A stretch of DNA of 39,492 nt from an uncultured Clostridia bacterium (GTDB taxonomy: Bacteria; Bacillota; Clostridia; Christensenellales; Borkfalkiaceae): positions 1-39,492 of the forward strand of contig CANRND010000021.1 of NCBI GenBank assembly GCA_947631905.1, read 5' to 3'. The notes below the pieces were generated by a model, which saw nothing but the letters and a program-made list of their open reading frames with translations, did not search any database and had not been told where the DNA came from. The translations under genes were made by a program, and so were the position numbers. How positions within the stretch are numbered: the first letter of the stretch is position 1; each line of letters opens with the position of its first letter. This document shows, piece after piece, positions 23,212 through 31,906 of this stretch.

Positions 23212-24362
23212 TGGAAAAAGTCATCATCATCCGCTATGCGGAAATTCATCTCAAAGGCAAGAACCGCGGCTATTTCGAGCGGGTGTTTTGCGTCAATCTC
23301 GAACGCGCCATGAAAGGCTTGAAGCACGAATTGCACCGCACGAGCGGCAGGTATCTCGTCGCGGGCTTCGACGACGCGCAGACCGAGGAAATTTGCGGGC
23401 GCATTTCCCGCGTGTTCGGGGTGCATTCTTACTCGGTGGGGCTGTGCGTTCCCTACGATCTTGACAGCATTTACCGCGCGGCGCAGGAGGTCTGCCCCAA
23501 AGAGGGCAGTTTCAAAGTCGCCACCCACCGCGCAGACAAAAAATATCCCATGACGAGCATGGAACTCAGCGCGCACATCGGCGGGCGGCTTTTAGACGAT
23601 TTTCCCGCGCTTCGGGTGGACGTGCATGACCCCGAGCATACCGTCTGCGTCGACATACGGGAAAACGGCACGGCGCTCGTGTTCGCCAAGTTCGAAAAGG
23701 GGGCGGGCGGCATGCCCGTCGGCACCTCGGGCAAGGGCCTGCTCCTCATCTCGGGCGGGATCGATTCCCCCGTAGCGGGCTACATGATGGCGAAGCGGGG
23801 GATGAACGTGGAGCTTTTGCACTTCCACAGCTATCCCTACACCAACGACGGGGCGAAAGAAAAGGTGAAAGAGCTGGCGCGCCTTTTGTCCCGCTACTCC
23901 GTTTCGGGAAAACTCACGACCCTCAACGTGGCGCACATCCAGGAGGAGATCCACGCAAAGTGCGCCGCCGAACTCAACGTCACCCTTTTGCGGCGGTTCA
24001 TGTTCCGCCTCGCGGAAAAAGTCGCAAGGGAGATGAACGCAAAGTGTCTCATCACGGGCGAGAGTTTGGGGCAGGTCGCAAGCCAGACGATCGAGGGCAT
24101 CACCTCGTCCAACGCCGTGGTGTCTCTTCCCGTTCTGCGCCCCCTCATCGGGTTCGATAAGGACGAGATCGTGCTTGTCGCAAAAAAAATCGGCACATTC
24201 GAAACCTCGGTTTTGCCCTACGAGGACTGCTGTACCGTCTTTTTGCCCGACTTCCCCGCCATCAAACCCAAGCTCTCCTTTATCGAAGAAGAGGAGAAAA
24301 AGCTCGACGTAGAGGCGCTCATGCGCGAGGCGCTCGCAAGCAAAGAAGTGTTCGCGCTCTGA
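23211..24362 (+). CDS. thiI: tRNA 4-thiouridine synthase ThiI (no rhodanese domain)
   Basis: ThiI adenylates uridine 8 of tRNA and transfers sulfur to form s4U; in some bacteria it also feeds thiamine thiazole. The 383 residues comprise an N-terminal ferredoxin-like and THUMP region (residues about 1-165) and a PP-loop ATPase with ISGGIDSPVAGYMMAKRG. The C-terminal rhodanese domain of E. coli ThiI is absent, as in many Firmicutes, where the neighbouring desulfurase gives the sulfur directly. ATG 23211 shares its A with the preceding TAA stop; the longer upstream reading lies within the desulfurase gene. It is the last gene of the overlapping run. Confidence 0.95.
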   Translation: MEKVIIIRYAEIHLKGKNRGYFERVFCVNLERAMKGLKHELHRTSGRYLVAGFDDAQTEEICGRISRVFGVHSYSVGLCVPYDLDSIYRAAQEVCPKEGSFKVATHRADKKYPMTSMELSAHIGGRLLDDFPALRVDVHDPEHTVCVDIRENGTALVFAKFEKGAGGMPVGTSGKGLLLISGGIDSPVAGYMMAKRGMNVELLHFHSYPYTNDGAKEKVKELARLLSRYSVSGKLTTLNVAHIQEEIHAKCAAELNVTLLRRFMFRLAEKVAREMNAKCLITGESLGQVASQTIEGITSSNAVVSLPVLRPLIGFDKDEIVLVAKKIGTFETSVLPYEDCCTVFLPDFPAIKPKLSFIEEEEKKLDVEALMREALASKEVFAL

Positions 24363-24363
24363 A

Positions 24364-26544
24364 TTATTCCCACCAATCGTCGGGAAGTTCTTTGCTTTCC
24401 CCGATGTGGACGGAGGGGAGAGTGACCGTTTCTCCCGCAATGCCGCAATAGTAAGGCGTTACCGAATAGACATAGTTTTTCCCGCCGCAGACGGAGTTGT
24501 CGAACAGCTCCCTGCGGTATTTTCCTTTATAAACGGTGATAATTTGATCTCCACATTGTCTTTTTACCTCGTAATCATAGTATTCTGTCTGACATAGTAC
24601 TATCTTTACGGAGCCGTTTACCACCGAGATCTCGGGTTTTTGGATCTTCGGGCGGGAAAATTTTTCGCTCGTGCCTTCGGGGAGCGCGCTTCTCCTGAAC
24701 AGCTCTTTTAAGGAGAGATACTCGGGCGCGAGGGGGTCTGCAAGGAGCATGCGGTGGTTCTTGTCGTATTCTTCCTTGTCGAGGAGCGCGGCGGCCACCC
24801 CGTCGCAACGGGCAAAGGGAGCGGGGGCGCACTCCGAATAGACGGCTTTCAGCACTCTGAGCGCGATGTCCGCGGGCAGTCCGCCGCCCGTGGCTTTTAC
24901 GGGGGAATTGTCGCGGTTGCCGAGCCACACGCCAACGGTATCCTCCGAGGTGTAGGCGATGGTGTATGCGTCCGTGTTGCCCGCGTCCGTTCCGCCCGTT
25001 CCCGTCTTTGCCGCAACTTCAAAGGGGAGAGATTTGAGTTTTTTCGCCGTACCCTCGCGGGCGGCCGTCATCAGCATGTCGTTGATGAGATAGGCGGCGT
25101 CCTCGGAAAACACCCGCCTGTCAAGTTCTTTTGCTTGACAATTTTCACGGGTGTAAAGTAATTTTCCTTGACAGTCCTCTGCTTTTTCGATGAAATGCGC
25201 GGGAGAATATGCGCCGCCGCGGGCAAACGTCGCGTAGCCGTCCACGAGCGAGAGCAGGGAATAGCCCTCTTTCATGCCGCCGAGCGCAAGCGCAAGCGTT
25301 CTGTCTTCCTGCGGCACGGGCAGGTTCATCTTTCCGAGATATTCCGCCGCGCGGTCCACCCCCAAAGAATTGAGTATTTTTACCGCGGGTACGTTCACAC
25401 TGCGGGAGAGGGCGTACCTCACGCTCATGTAGCCGCCGTACTTTCCGCCGAAGTCCGAGGGGGAGTAGCCGCCGAAATCCGTCTTTTCGTCGAGAATGGG
25501 GGTGGCGGGGGAAATGAGGTTCTCTTCGAGCGCGGGGGCATAGACCGCGAGCGGCTTTATAGTGGAGGCGGGGAGCCGCTTCAATATGCCGCAGGTGGAA
25601 TAGAACGCCTTTACGCCGCCGTCCGCTCCCCGCACCGCGGCGCAGAAGTCGGAATCCGTCTCTTGCGATTCGAGAAGTTTTTGCAGAGCGGGATCGAGTG
25701 CGGTGTATACGCGGAGTTTGTCTCCCGACCGCGCGTCGGGGAAAATCGAGGAAAGTTCCTCGAACACGGGCGCGAGATAGGCGCTCTGCCTGCTCTCGTG
25801 CGGCGCGGCGGGGAGGGGTTCCTCCTGCGCCTTTTTGGCCTCTTCCCGGGAGAGATAGCCCTGCTCTTGCATGAGCGAGAGGACGAAATTGCGGCGCGCA
25901 AGGCACTTTTCCGCGTCGCGGAAGGGAGAATAGCGGTTGGGCGATTTTACGAGTGCGGCGAGCGTGGCGCTCTCGGCGGGCGTCAGATCGGAAGCGGGCT
26001 TCCCGAAATAAAATTGCGCGGCGTTTTCCACGCCGAACGCGCTGTGTCCGAAGTAGATCGAGTTGAGATAGAGTTCGAGAATTTCCTGTTTGGAAAAATT
26101 CTTTTCGAGCGCGCGGGCGAGTTTGATCTCTTTGAGCTTGCGCTTGATGGTCTTTTCCCCCGAGAGATGGGTGTTTTTCACGAGTTGCTGGGAAATGGTA
26201 GAGGCCCCCTCGCGGAAAGAAAAGGACGTCACGTTTTTGAGCGCCGCTTTCATCATGCGCTTGTAGTCAAGCCCGCGGTGGGAATAAAAGCGCTTGTCCT
26301 CCACCGCAACAAAGGCGTTCGGCAGGTATTCGGGCAATTCGGAGAGGGACGCGGCGCTTTTCTGCGCCGTCTCGATCTCGTCCCCGTTGCGGTCGAACAC
26401 GAGAATGCAGTTCTCGTTGAGCGAAAGTTTCTGCATGTCGAGCCTTTCGCCCGCCGTCACCGCAACGCAGTAGACGAAGAAAGCGAGAAAGAGCGCGAGG
26501 ACGGCGCTCAATATGATAAGAACGATCTTAACGGCACGGTTCAT
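24364..26544 (-). CDS. Class A penicillin-binding protein (PBP1A-like)
   Basis: A bifunctional peptidoglycan glycosyltransferase and transpeptidase. The 726 residues start with a membrane anchor (about 5-30). A GT51 domain follows with catalytic Glu 82 in VEDKRFYSHRG and GASTISQQLVKN, RALEKNFSKQEILELYLN. The transpeptidase domain has the active-site Ser 327 in ASTIK, SRSVN and KTGTGGTDAGNTDAY. A short beta-rich tail follows. A copy of the 29-bp palindrome is read through at residues about 647-656 (VLCQTEYYDY). It converges on thiI with one base between the stops and no clear terminator. The ATG lacks a Shine-Dalgarno. Confidence 0.95.
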   Translation of the reverse strand: MNRAVKIVLIILSAVLALFLAFFVYCVAVTAGERLDMQKLSLNENCILVFDRNGDEIETAQKSAASLSELPEYLPNAFVAVEDKRFYSHRGLDYKRMMKAALKNVTSFSFREGASTISQQLVKNTHLSGEKTIKRKLKEIKLARALEKNFSKQEILELYLNSIYFGHSAFGVENAAQFYFGKPASDLTPAESATLAALVKSPNRYSPFRDAEKCLARRNFVLSLMQEQGYLSREEAKKAQEEPLPAAPHESRQSAYLAPVFEELSSIFPDARSGDKLRVYTALDPALQKLLESQETDSDFCAAVRGADGGVKAFYSTCGILKRLPASTIKPLAVYAPALEENLISPATPILDEKTDFGGYSPSDFGGKYGGYMSVRYALSRSVNVPAVKILNSLGVDRAAEYLGKMNLPVPQEDRTLALALGGMKEGYSLLSLVDGYATFARGGAYSPAHFIEKAEDCQGKLLYTRENCQAKELDRRVFSEDAAYLINDMLMTAAREGTAKKLKSLPFEVAAKTGTGGTDAGNTDAYTIAYTSEDTVGVWLGNRDNSPVKATGGGLPADIALRVLKAVYSECAPAPFARCDGVAAALLDKEEYDKNHRMLLADPLAPEYLSLKELFRRSALPEGTSEKFSRPKIQKPEISVVNGSVKIVLCQTEYYDYEVKRQCGDQIITVYKGKYRRELFDNSVCGGKNYVYSVTPYYCGIAGETVTLPSVHIGESKELPDDWWE
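24576..24604. repeat. 29-bp palindrome family, copy 3 (inside PBP1A)
   Basis: Read on the minus strand it is GATAGTACTATGTC, A, then GACAGAATACTATG. It matches the family consensus at all but about two positions, making this the most complete copy. It lies in frame in the C-terminal tail of PBP1A and encodes part of VLCQTEYYDY. Confidence 0.85.
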
Positions 26545-26551
26545 CGGTTAC

Positions 26552-26581
26552 AGTATCCGTAACTTGCGAAAAATTTTGCAA
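26552..26581 (-). promoter_or_regulatory. Possible PBP1A promoter
   Basis: On the minus strand, TTGCAA (26576-26581) and GATACT (26552-26557) are 18 bp apart. Only 7 nt separate the -10 box from the ATG, so if real it would give another leaderless or near-leaderless mRNA. The boxes are imperfect. Confidence 0.4.
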
Positions 26582-26596
26582 AACCGCCCCGAGATG

Positions 26597-26625
26597 TTGA
26601 AATTTTTTGTCGGTTATGTTATAAT
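26597..26625 (+). promoter_or_regulatory. Sigma-A-type promoter of sir2
   Basis: TTGAAA (26597-26602) and TATAAT (26620-26625) have 17 bp between. A 38-nt gap to ATG 26664 holds a GGAG site. It is divergent from PBP1A. Confidence 0.8.
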
Positions 26626-26663
26626 GTAAAAGGAAAATTTTGTCTTGGAGCGCAAAGTGACAT

Positions 26664-27365
26664 ATGACATTGCGGGAAATGGTATCCGAATGTAACAAAA
26701 TCGTCTTTTTCGGCGGGGCGGGGGTGTCCACGGAGAGCGGGATCCCCGATTTCCGCTCCGAGGATGGACTATACCGCCAAAAATACGACGTCTCGCCCGA
26801 GACGATGCTTTCGAGCGATTATTTCTATACGCACACCGAGGAGTTTTACCGCTTTTATCGGGATAAGATGCTCCCTTTGGAGGCGCAACCCAACGCGGCG
26901 CACAAAAAACTCGCGGAGTGGGAGCGGGAGGGCAAGCTGCTCGCGGTCGTCACGCAGAACATCGACGGGCTTCACCAAAAGGCGGGAAGCAAGCGGGTGT
27001 ATGAACTGCACGGGAGCGTGCATCGCAACACCTGCCTCTCCTGCGGTAAGAAGTTTTCGGCGGAGTACGTCGCAAGGGGAAAGGGCATTCCCCGTTGCGA
27101 TTGCGGCGGCGTTATCAAACCCGACGTGGTACTCTACGGCGAAATGCTCGACGACGACACCGTGAACGGCGCGGTAAAGGCCATCGGCCGTGCGGACATG
27201 CTCATCGTGGCGGGGACCTCTCTCACCGTGTATCCCGCGGCGGGGCTGGTGGACTATTTCCGCGGGAAGTATCTCGTCCTCATCAACCGCGACGTGACCC
27301 CGCTGGACGGGCGTTGCGACCTCGTTCTGCACGAAAAAGTGGGCGAAGTGTTCGGGAAGTTGTAA
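26664..27365 (+). CDS. cobB: NAD-dependent protein deacylase, Sir2 family
   Basis: Sirtuins remove acyl groups from lysine using NAD+. The 233 residues have the NAD motifs FGGAGVSTESGIPDFRS and TQNIDGLHQKAG, catalytic His in ELHGS, and a four-Cys zinc site (CLSCGKKF and CDCGG). The end strand is VAGTSLTVYPAAG. The full family length is present. ATG 26664 has GGAG 13 nt upstream, rather distant. The gene probably stands alone; a dispersed repeat separates it from miaB. Confidence 0.94.
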   Translation: MTLREMVSECNKIVFFGGAGVSTESGIPDFRSEDGLYRQKYDVSPETMLSSDYFYTHTEEFYRFYRDKMLPLEAQPNAAHKKLAEWEREGKLLAVVTQNIDGLHQKAGSKRVYELHGSVHRNTCLSCGKKFSAEYVARGKGIPRCDCGGVIKPDVVLYGEMLDDDTVNGAVKAIGRADMLIVAGTSLTVYPAAGLVDYFRGKYLVLINRDVTPLDGRCDLVLHEKVGEVFGKL

Positions 27366-27387
27366 GGATCAAATGCGGTAGAGACCC

Positions 27388-27421
27388 ATTCGACTTCACT
27401 TCGTTCCGCTCAGGGTGACGT
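27388..27421. repeat. CACCCTGAGC-type dispersed repeat, inverted copy
   Basis: This is the reverse orientation of the repeat at 271-301; the reverse complement contains AATCACGTCACCCTGAGC. It fills the sir2-miaB gap and reaches to within about 50 nt of the miaB start. Confidence 0.6.
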
Positions 27422-27467
27422 GATTTCAGAAAGGCGATTGATCTGCTTGAAAAATTTCGAAAATCTT

Positions 27468-28787
27468 ATGAACTATCATATTGTGACATACGGATGTCAG
27501 ATGAACATCCATGAATCGGAAAAGATCGCGGGGATCCTCAAAGAAAAGGGATACGGGACCGAAAGCCCCATCGAAGAGGCGGACATCATCGTGTTCAATA
27601 CCTGCTGTATCCGCGAAAACGCCGAAAACCACGCGTTCGGCAACATCGGCGCGCTCAAACAGTTGAAGCGCGAAAAGAAGAACCTCATCATCGCCGTGGG
27701 CGGCTGTATGGCGCAGGAAGAGGGGAAAGCCCAAATTTTGCGGCAGAAATTTCCCTTTATCGACCTCGTGTTCGGCACGCATAATTTAAGCGAACTCGGC
27801 GACCTCATCGACCGCCGCCGCGCAAGGCGCAAGGCGATCGTCTCGCTCAGAGAGGAGCGCGGGGAGACGGAGGCCGGGATCGAGCCTGTGCGCACGAGCT
27901 ACCCCGGCGCATGGGTGAACATCACTTACGGCTGCAACAACTTCTGCTCCTACTGCATCGTACCCTATGTGCGGGGCAGGGAGCGTTCGAGAAAGGCGGA
28001 GGACGTTTTGCGCGAAGTCCGTTCTCTCGTTGCGGAGGGCTTCCGCGAGATCACCTTGCTCGGGCAGAACGTCAACTCCTACAACAGCGACGGGCAGGGG
28101 GGCATGAGTTTTCCCGAGCTTTTGGACGCGGTCGCATCCGTCGAGGGCAAGTTCCGCGTGCGGTTTATGACTTCGCACCCCAAGGACTTCTCCGAGGAAC
28201 TCGCCCGCGTGATGAAAAAACACGAGAAAATTTGCAATTTGCTCCATTTGCCCGCGCAGTCGGGGAGCAACCGCATCTTAAATTTAATGAACAGACGGTA
28301 TACCCGCGAGAAATATCTCTCCGAGATCGCCATGCTCCGTTCGATCATCCCCGATTGCCCCGTAACGACCGACCTCATCGTGGGCTTTCCCACCGAGACG
28401 GAAGAGGAGTTCGAAGAGACTTTATCCCTTGTCAAAGAGGCGAACTTCGCTTCGGCGTTTACGTTCGTCTATTCCCCGCGCACGGGAACGAAAGCGGCGG
28501 AGATGGAGGGGCAGATCCCCGAAGAGGTGAGTAAGGAACGCATTATGCGGCTGGTGGCGCAGGTCAACGAGAATACGCGCAACCTCTCGGCAACCTTTGT
28601 GGGAAAGACGACGGAGATCCTCTGCGAGGACTACGACGAGAAGAAAGGCCTCTATCTCGGGCGCAACGAGGCGGGGCGGATGGGATATTTTGCGAGCGAA
28701 AGGAATTTGATCGGCGAGTTCGTAGAACTCAAAGTGGAGCGCGCCAACGGCGTTTCGCTGTTCGGAGAACTTGTGGAGAAATCATAA
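27468..28787 (+). CDS. miaB: tRNA-2-methylthio-N6-dimethylallyladenosine synthase
   Basis: MiaB is a radical-SAM methylthiotransferase that converts i6A37 in tRNA to ms2i6A37, acting after MiaA (encoded at 33804). The 439 residues show the UPF0004 domain with cluster cysteines in YGCQMN, FNTCCIRENAE and VGGCMAQ. The radical-SAM motif is GCNNFCSYCIVPYVRGRERSR (CX3CX2C), and a C-terminal TRAM domain starts at about 370. ATG 27468 gives the standard N-terminus (MNYHIVTYGCQMN) but has no good Shine-Dalgarno. GTG 27420 or TTG 27438/27447 are alternative starts; AGAAAGG at 27428-27434 would suit the TTGs. Confidence 0.94.
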   Translation: MNYHIVTYGCQMNIHESEKIAGILKEKGYGTESPIEEADIIVFNTCCIRENAENHAFGNIGALKQLKREKKNLIIAVGGCMAQEEGKAQILRQKFPFIDLVFGTHNLSELGDLIDRRRARRKAIVSLREERGETEAGIEPVRTSYPGAWVNITYGCNNFCSYCIVPYVRGRERSRKAEDVLREVRSLVAEGFREITLLGQNVNSYNSDGQGGMSFPELLDAVASVEGKFRVRFMTSHPKDFSEELARVMKKHEKICNLLHLPAQSGSNRILNLMNRRYTREKYLSEIAMLRSIIPDCPVTTDLIVGFPTETEEEFEETLSLVKEANFASAFTFVYSPRTGTKAAEMEGQIPEEVSKERIMRLVAQVNENTRNLSATFVGKTTEILCEDYDEKKGLYLGRNEAGRMGYFASERNLIGEFVELKVERANGVSLFGELVEKS

Positions 28788-29320
28788 GGAACGGGGCGGG
28801 AAAAGCCCGTTGCGATTCCGATTTGTCATTTCGACCGCCCGCTGTTCTGTTTATTCAAAGGGCGGCACGAGCCGCAGGCGAAGTACCGAAGCGAATTTTT
28901 CTTTTTGTCATTTCGACTAAGCCGCGATAGCGGCGCGTGGAGAAATCTCAACATTATTTGGCTCCCGAAAAAGATTGCAAAGCAAGATTTTTCGGGAAGA
29001 GGAGCCACCGCACGCAAAAGGAGCTTTTCGTAAAGAAAAGCGTGAAAAGCGTGCGTGCGGCGACGAGCGGTAGAGATGTCTCCACTACGGTCGACATGAC
29101 ATTTTAGAATATGTGCGCGAGCAAAACCACGCTGTTTTATCCCACAAAAATACTTCGTCTTTTTGTGGGAACCCTATGCGCTGCGCACACAATTTGCCGC
29201 ATACTTACGGCTTATTGTCTGACAAGGCGAATGAGAGGAAAAGTAAGTTAAGACAAAAGAAAAAGTTTCCTCACGGAAAAAGATTTTGCGTAAGCAAAAG
29301 ATTTTTCGTGAATATAAAAC
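28788..29320. repeat. Hairpin-rich repeat cluster upstream of mutS
   Basis: No gene is visible. Included are GTCATTTCGA...GAGAAATCTCA repeats (28906-28950, a partial one at 28824, an inverted diverged one near 29070-29100). There are large hairpins: GGCTCCCGAAAAA with a near complement (28960-29006), CCGCACGC/GCGTGCGG (29009-29059), CCCACAAAAA/TTTTTGTGGG (29141-29169), and CACGGAAAAAGATTTTGC with an imperfect partner (29272-29310). The stretch 29195-29265 is an inverted relative of the 2399-2482 module. The last 20 bp carry the mutS ribosome site. Confidence 0.75.
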
Positions 29321-29341
29321 GTGAAAATTTAAGGAGTGAAT

Positions 29342-31906
29342 ATGGCTCTCTCTCCCATGATGGAATTTTGGAAAAAAGTAAAGGCGAAGTACCCCGATTG
29401 CATCGTCTTTTTTCGGCTCGGGGACTTCTATGAGATGTTCTTCGAGGACGCCGTAAAGGCTTCGAAGATCCTCGACCTCACCCTCACGGGGCGGGATTGC
29501 GGCTTGCCCCAGCGCGCGCCCATGTGCGGCGTTCCCTATCATGCCGTGGACGGCTACCTCAACAAACTCGTGGAGGCGGGGGAGCGGGTTGCGATCTGCG
29601 AACAGCTCTCCGACCCCAAAGCGAGTAAGGGCATGGTGGACCGCGACGTCATCCGCGTGGTTTCGGCGGGGACCGTCATTGAGGACAATTTTCTCGACGC
29701 GCGCAAAAATAACTACGTCGCCTGTTGCGTAAAAGAGGGAGAGAAGTTTTCTTTCGCCTATACCGACATCACAACGGGGGAATTTTGCGTTTCCGAGACG
29801 GAGAGCGCCGAAAAATTGCTCGCCGCGCTCGTCAACCTCTCGGTCGCAGAAGTCATCTGCAACGAGGAGTTGCTCTTTGCGGTAAAGGGAAGCCCCGAAC
29901 TCGAACGCGGCGTTTTGCCCAAATTTTCCTGCTATTTGCCGTGGGCGTTCCAGCTCCCGCAGGCGGAAAAACAGCTCAAAGAGCAATTCTCCGCCGCCTC
30001 GTTGGAGGCGATCGGGCTGAGCGGAAAGCCGCTCTGCGCGGTCGCGGCGGGGGCGCTTCTCGCCTATCTGAGCGACACCCAGAAGCGCGCGCTTGCCAAT
30101 ATCAACCGGCTCCGCATTCTGTCGGAGGGCGGACATATGACCCTTGATCCCGTCGCCGTGCGCAACCTCGAACTGCTCAAAAACAGCGCGGAGGGGAAGC
30201 GGTACGGCTCCCTTTTGTGGCTCCTTGACAAGACGCAGACGGGCATGGGCGCGCGCGAGCTGTCGGGCATGCTCCTGACGCCGCTCCTCGACAAGAAAGA
30301 GATTGACCGCCGCCTCGAAGCGGTGGACGAACTGTACCGCGCCACCGTGATCCGCATGGGGCTTGCGGACATGCTCTCGGGCATGCGGGACATCGAGCGG
30401 CTCGCGGGGCGCATCTCGAACGGCAACTTACAGCCGCGCGACTGCGTCGCTTTGAGCAAGTCGCTTGCCGTCGTTCCCAACATCAAATTCCAGCTTTCGG
30501 GCTTTCATGCGGGGCTTCTGCACGACGTTTGTGAGGACCTCGTCGACCCGAAAGAGATCTGCTCCCTGCTCGACCGCGCGATCAAGGAGGACGCGGGGAT
30601 GTTGCGCGACGGCGATTATATCCGCGAGGGGTATAACGGCGAACTCGACGAACTGAGGAATATCAAAAAGAACAGCACGCAACTTCTCGCCGAGCTGGAA
30701 ACGCGCGAGCGCGAATCGACGGGCATCCGCACCTTAAAGGTGGGCTATAACCGCGTGTTCGGCTACTACATCGAGGTGAGCAACTCGTTCAAGGACAAGG
30801 TCCCTTACTCCTATATCCGCCGCCAGACGTTGGCGAACGGGGAGAGGTACATCACCGAGGAATTGAAACAGCTCGAAGAAAAGATTCTCGGGAGCGACGA
30901 AAAGGCGCAACGGCTCGAAGCGAGCCTCTATGAGGAACTCTACGGGATCCTCTCCCGCAACATCAAACTCTTCCAGCGCATTTCCGACGCGGTCGGCATG
31001 CTCGACTGTCTCAACTCCTTTGCGACCGTCGCCAAAGAGAACAAATATTGCCGCCCCGAGATTGCGGAGGACGGCGCTCTCGAAATCGAAGAGGGGAGAC
31101 ACCCCGTTGTCGAGGCGCTCTCCCGCGAACGGTTTGTTCCCAACGATTGCCGTCTCGACGGCGGGGATGACCGCACGATGATCATCACAGGCCCCAACAT
31201 GGCGGGCAAAAGCACCTATCTGAGGCAGGTGGCGCTCATCGTACTCATGGCGCACGTCGGCTGTTTCGTTCCCGCAAAGCGGGCGCGGGTCCCCTTGTGC
31301 GACCGCGTTTTTACCCGCATCGGCGCGAGCGACAACCTCATCTACGACCGCTCCACGTTCATGGTCGAGATGACGGAAGTCGCAAACATCCTGCGCAACG
31401 CGAGCAAGCGGAGCCTGCTCATTCTCGACGAGGTGGGGCGGGGAACAAGCACGTTCGACGGCCTCTCCATTGCGTGGTCGGTCATCGAATATCTCACGGA
31501 TAAAGTGCGCGCCAAAACGCTGTTCGCCACGCACTACCACGAGCTGACCGAACTCGAAGGAACGCTCGAAGGGGTGAAGAACTATAAGATCACCGTGCGC
31601 GAAGTAAACGGAAGCGTGGTATTTTTGCGCAAGATCGTGCGGGGCGGGGCTTCCCGTTCGTTCGGCGTAGAGGTCGCCTCGCTCGCGGGCGTACCCGAAG
31701 AAGTCACTTCCCGCGCCAAAAAAATACTCAAAAATCTCGAAAAGAGCGACGCCGCGCGGCGGCGGGAGCTTCCCGAAGAAGCGCCCGAAGAAAGGTCCGA
31801 AGAAGCCCCTTCGATCGCGGAAGAGCTGAAAGAACTCAATCTCGATCTGCTCACGCCCATGCAGGCGCTCGCCATTCTTTCGGAGTGGAAGGAGAAACTC
31901 AAATGA
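29342..31906 (+). CDS. mutS: DNA mismatch repair protein MutS
   Basis: MutS recognises mispairs and recruits MutL. The 854 residues have the mismatch-reading Phe-x-Glu in LGDFYEMFFED, connector, lever and clamp domains, and the ABC ATPase with GPNMAGKSTYLRQ, the signature region STFMVEM and Walker B LLILDEVGRGTSTFDG. FATHYHELTEL follows. ATG 29342 has AAGGAG at 29331-29336 with 5-nt spacing; GTG 29336 in frame would overlap that site. Its stop overlaps mutL by 4 nt. Confidence 0.97.
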   Translation: MALSPMMEFWKKVKAKYPDCIVFFRLGDFYEMFFEDAVKASKILDLTLTGRDCGLPQRAPMCGVPYHAVDGYLNKLVEAGERVAICEQLSDPKASKGMVDRDVIRVVSAGTVIEDNFLDARKNNYVACCVKEGEKFSFAYTDITTGEFCVSETESAEKLLAALVNLSVAEVICNEELLFAVKGSPELERGVLPKFSCYLPWAFQLPQAEKQLKEQFSAASLEAIGLSGKPLCAVAAGALLAYLSDTQKRALANINRLRILSEGGHMTLDPVAVRNLELLKNSAEGKRYGSLLWLLDKTQTGMGARELSGMLLTPLLDKKEIDRRLEAVDELYRATVIRMGLADMLSGMRDIERLAGRISNGNLQPRDCVALSKSLAVVPNIKFQLSGFHAGLLHDVCEDLVDPKEICSLLDRAIKEDAGMLRDGDYIREGYNGELDELRNIKKNSTQLLAELETRERESTGIRTLKVGYNRVFGYYIEVSNSFKDKVPYSYIRRQTLANGERYITEELKQLEEKILGSDEKAQRLEASLYEELYGILSRNIKLFQRISDAVGMLDCLNSFATVAKENKYCRPEIAEDGALEIEEGRHPVVEALSRERFVPNDCRLDGGDDRTMIITGPNMAGKSTYLRQVALIVLMAHVGCFVPAKRARVPLCDRVFTRIGASDNLIYDRSTFMVEMTEVANILRNASKRSLLILDEVGRGTSTFDGLSIAWSVIEYLTDKVRAKTLFATHYHELTELEGTLEGVKNYKITVREVNGSVVFLRKIVRGGASRSFGVEVASLAGVPEEVTSRAKKILKNLEKSDAARRRELPEEAPEERSEEAPSIAEELKELNLDLLTPMQALAILSEWKEKLK

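Noticed and set aside
26654..26672. GTGACATATGACAT at the sir2 start as a sixth palindrome copy
   Set aside because: Only a short part resembles the core and it is not palindromic around the family centre.
27468..27500. ATTGTGACATACGGATGTCAG in miaB as a palindrome copy
   Set aside because: The sequence encodes the conserved HIVTYGCQMN motif and does not fit the half-site.
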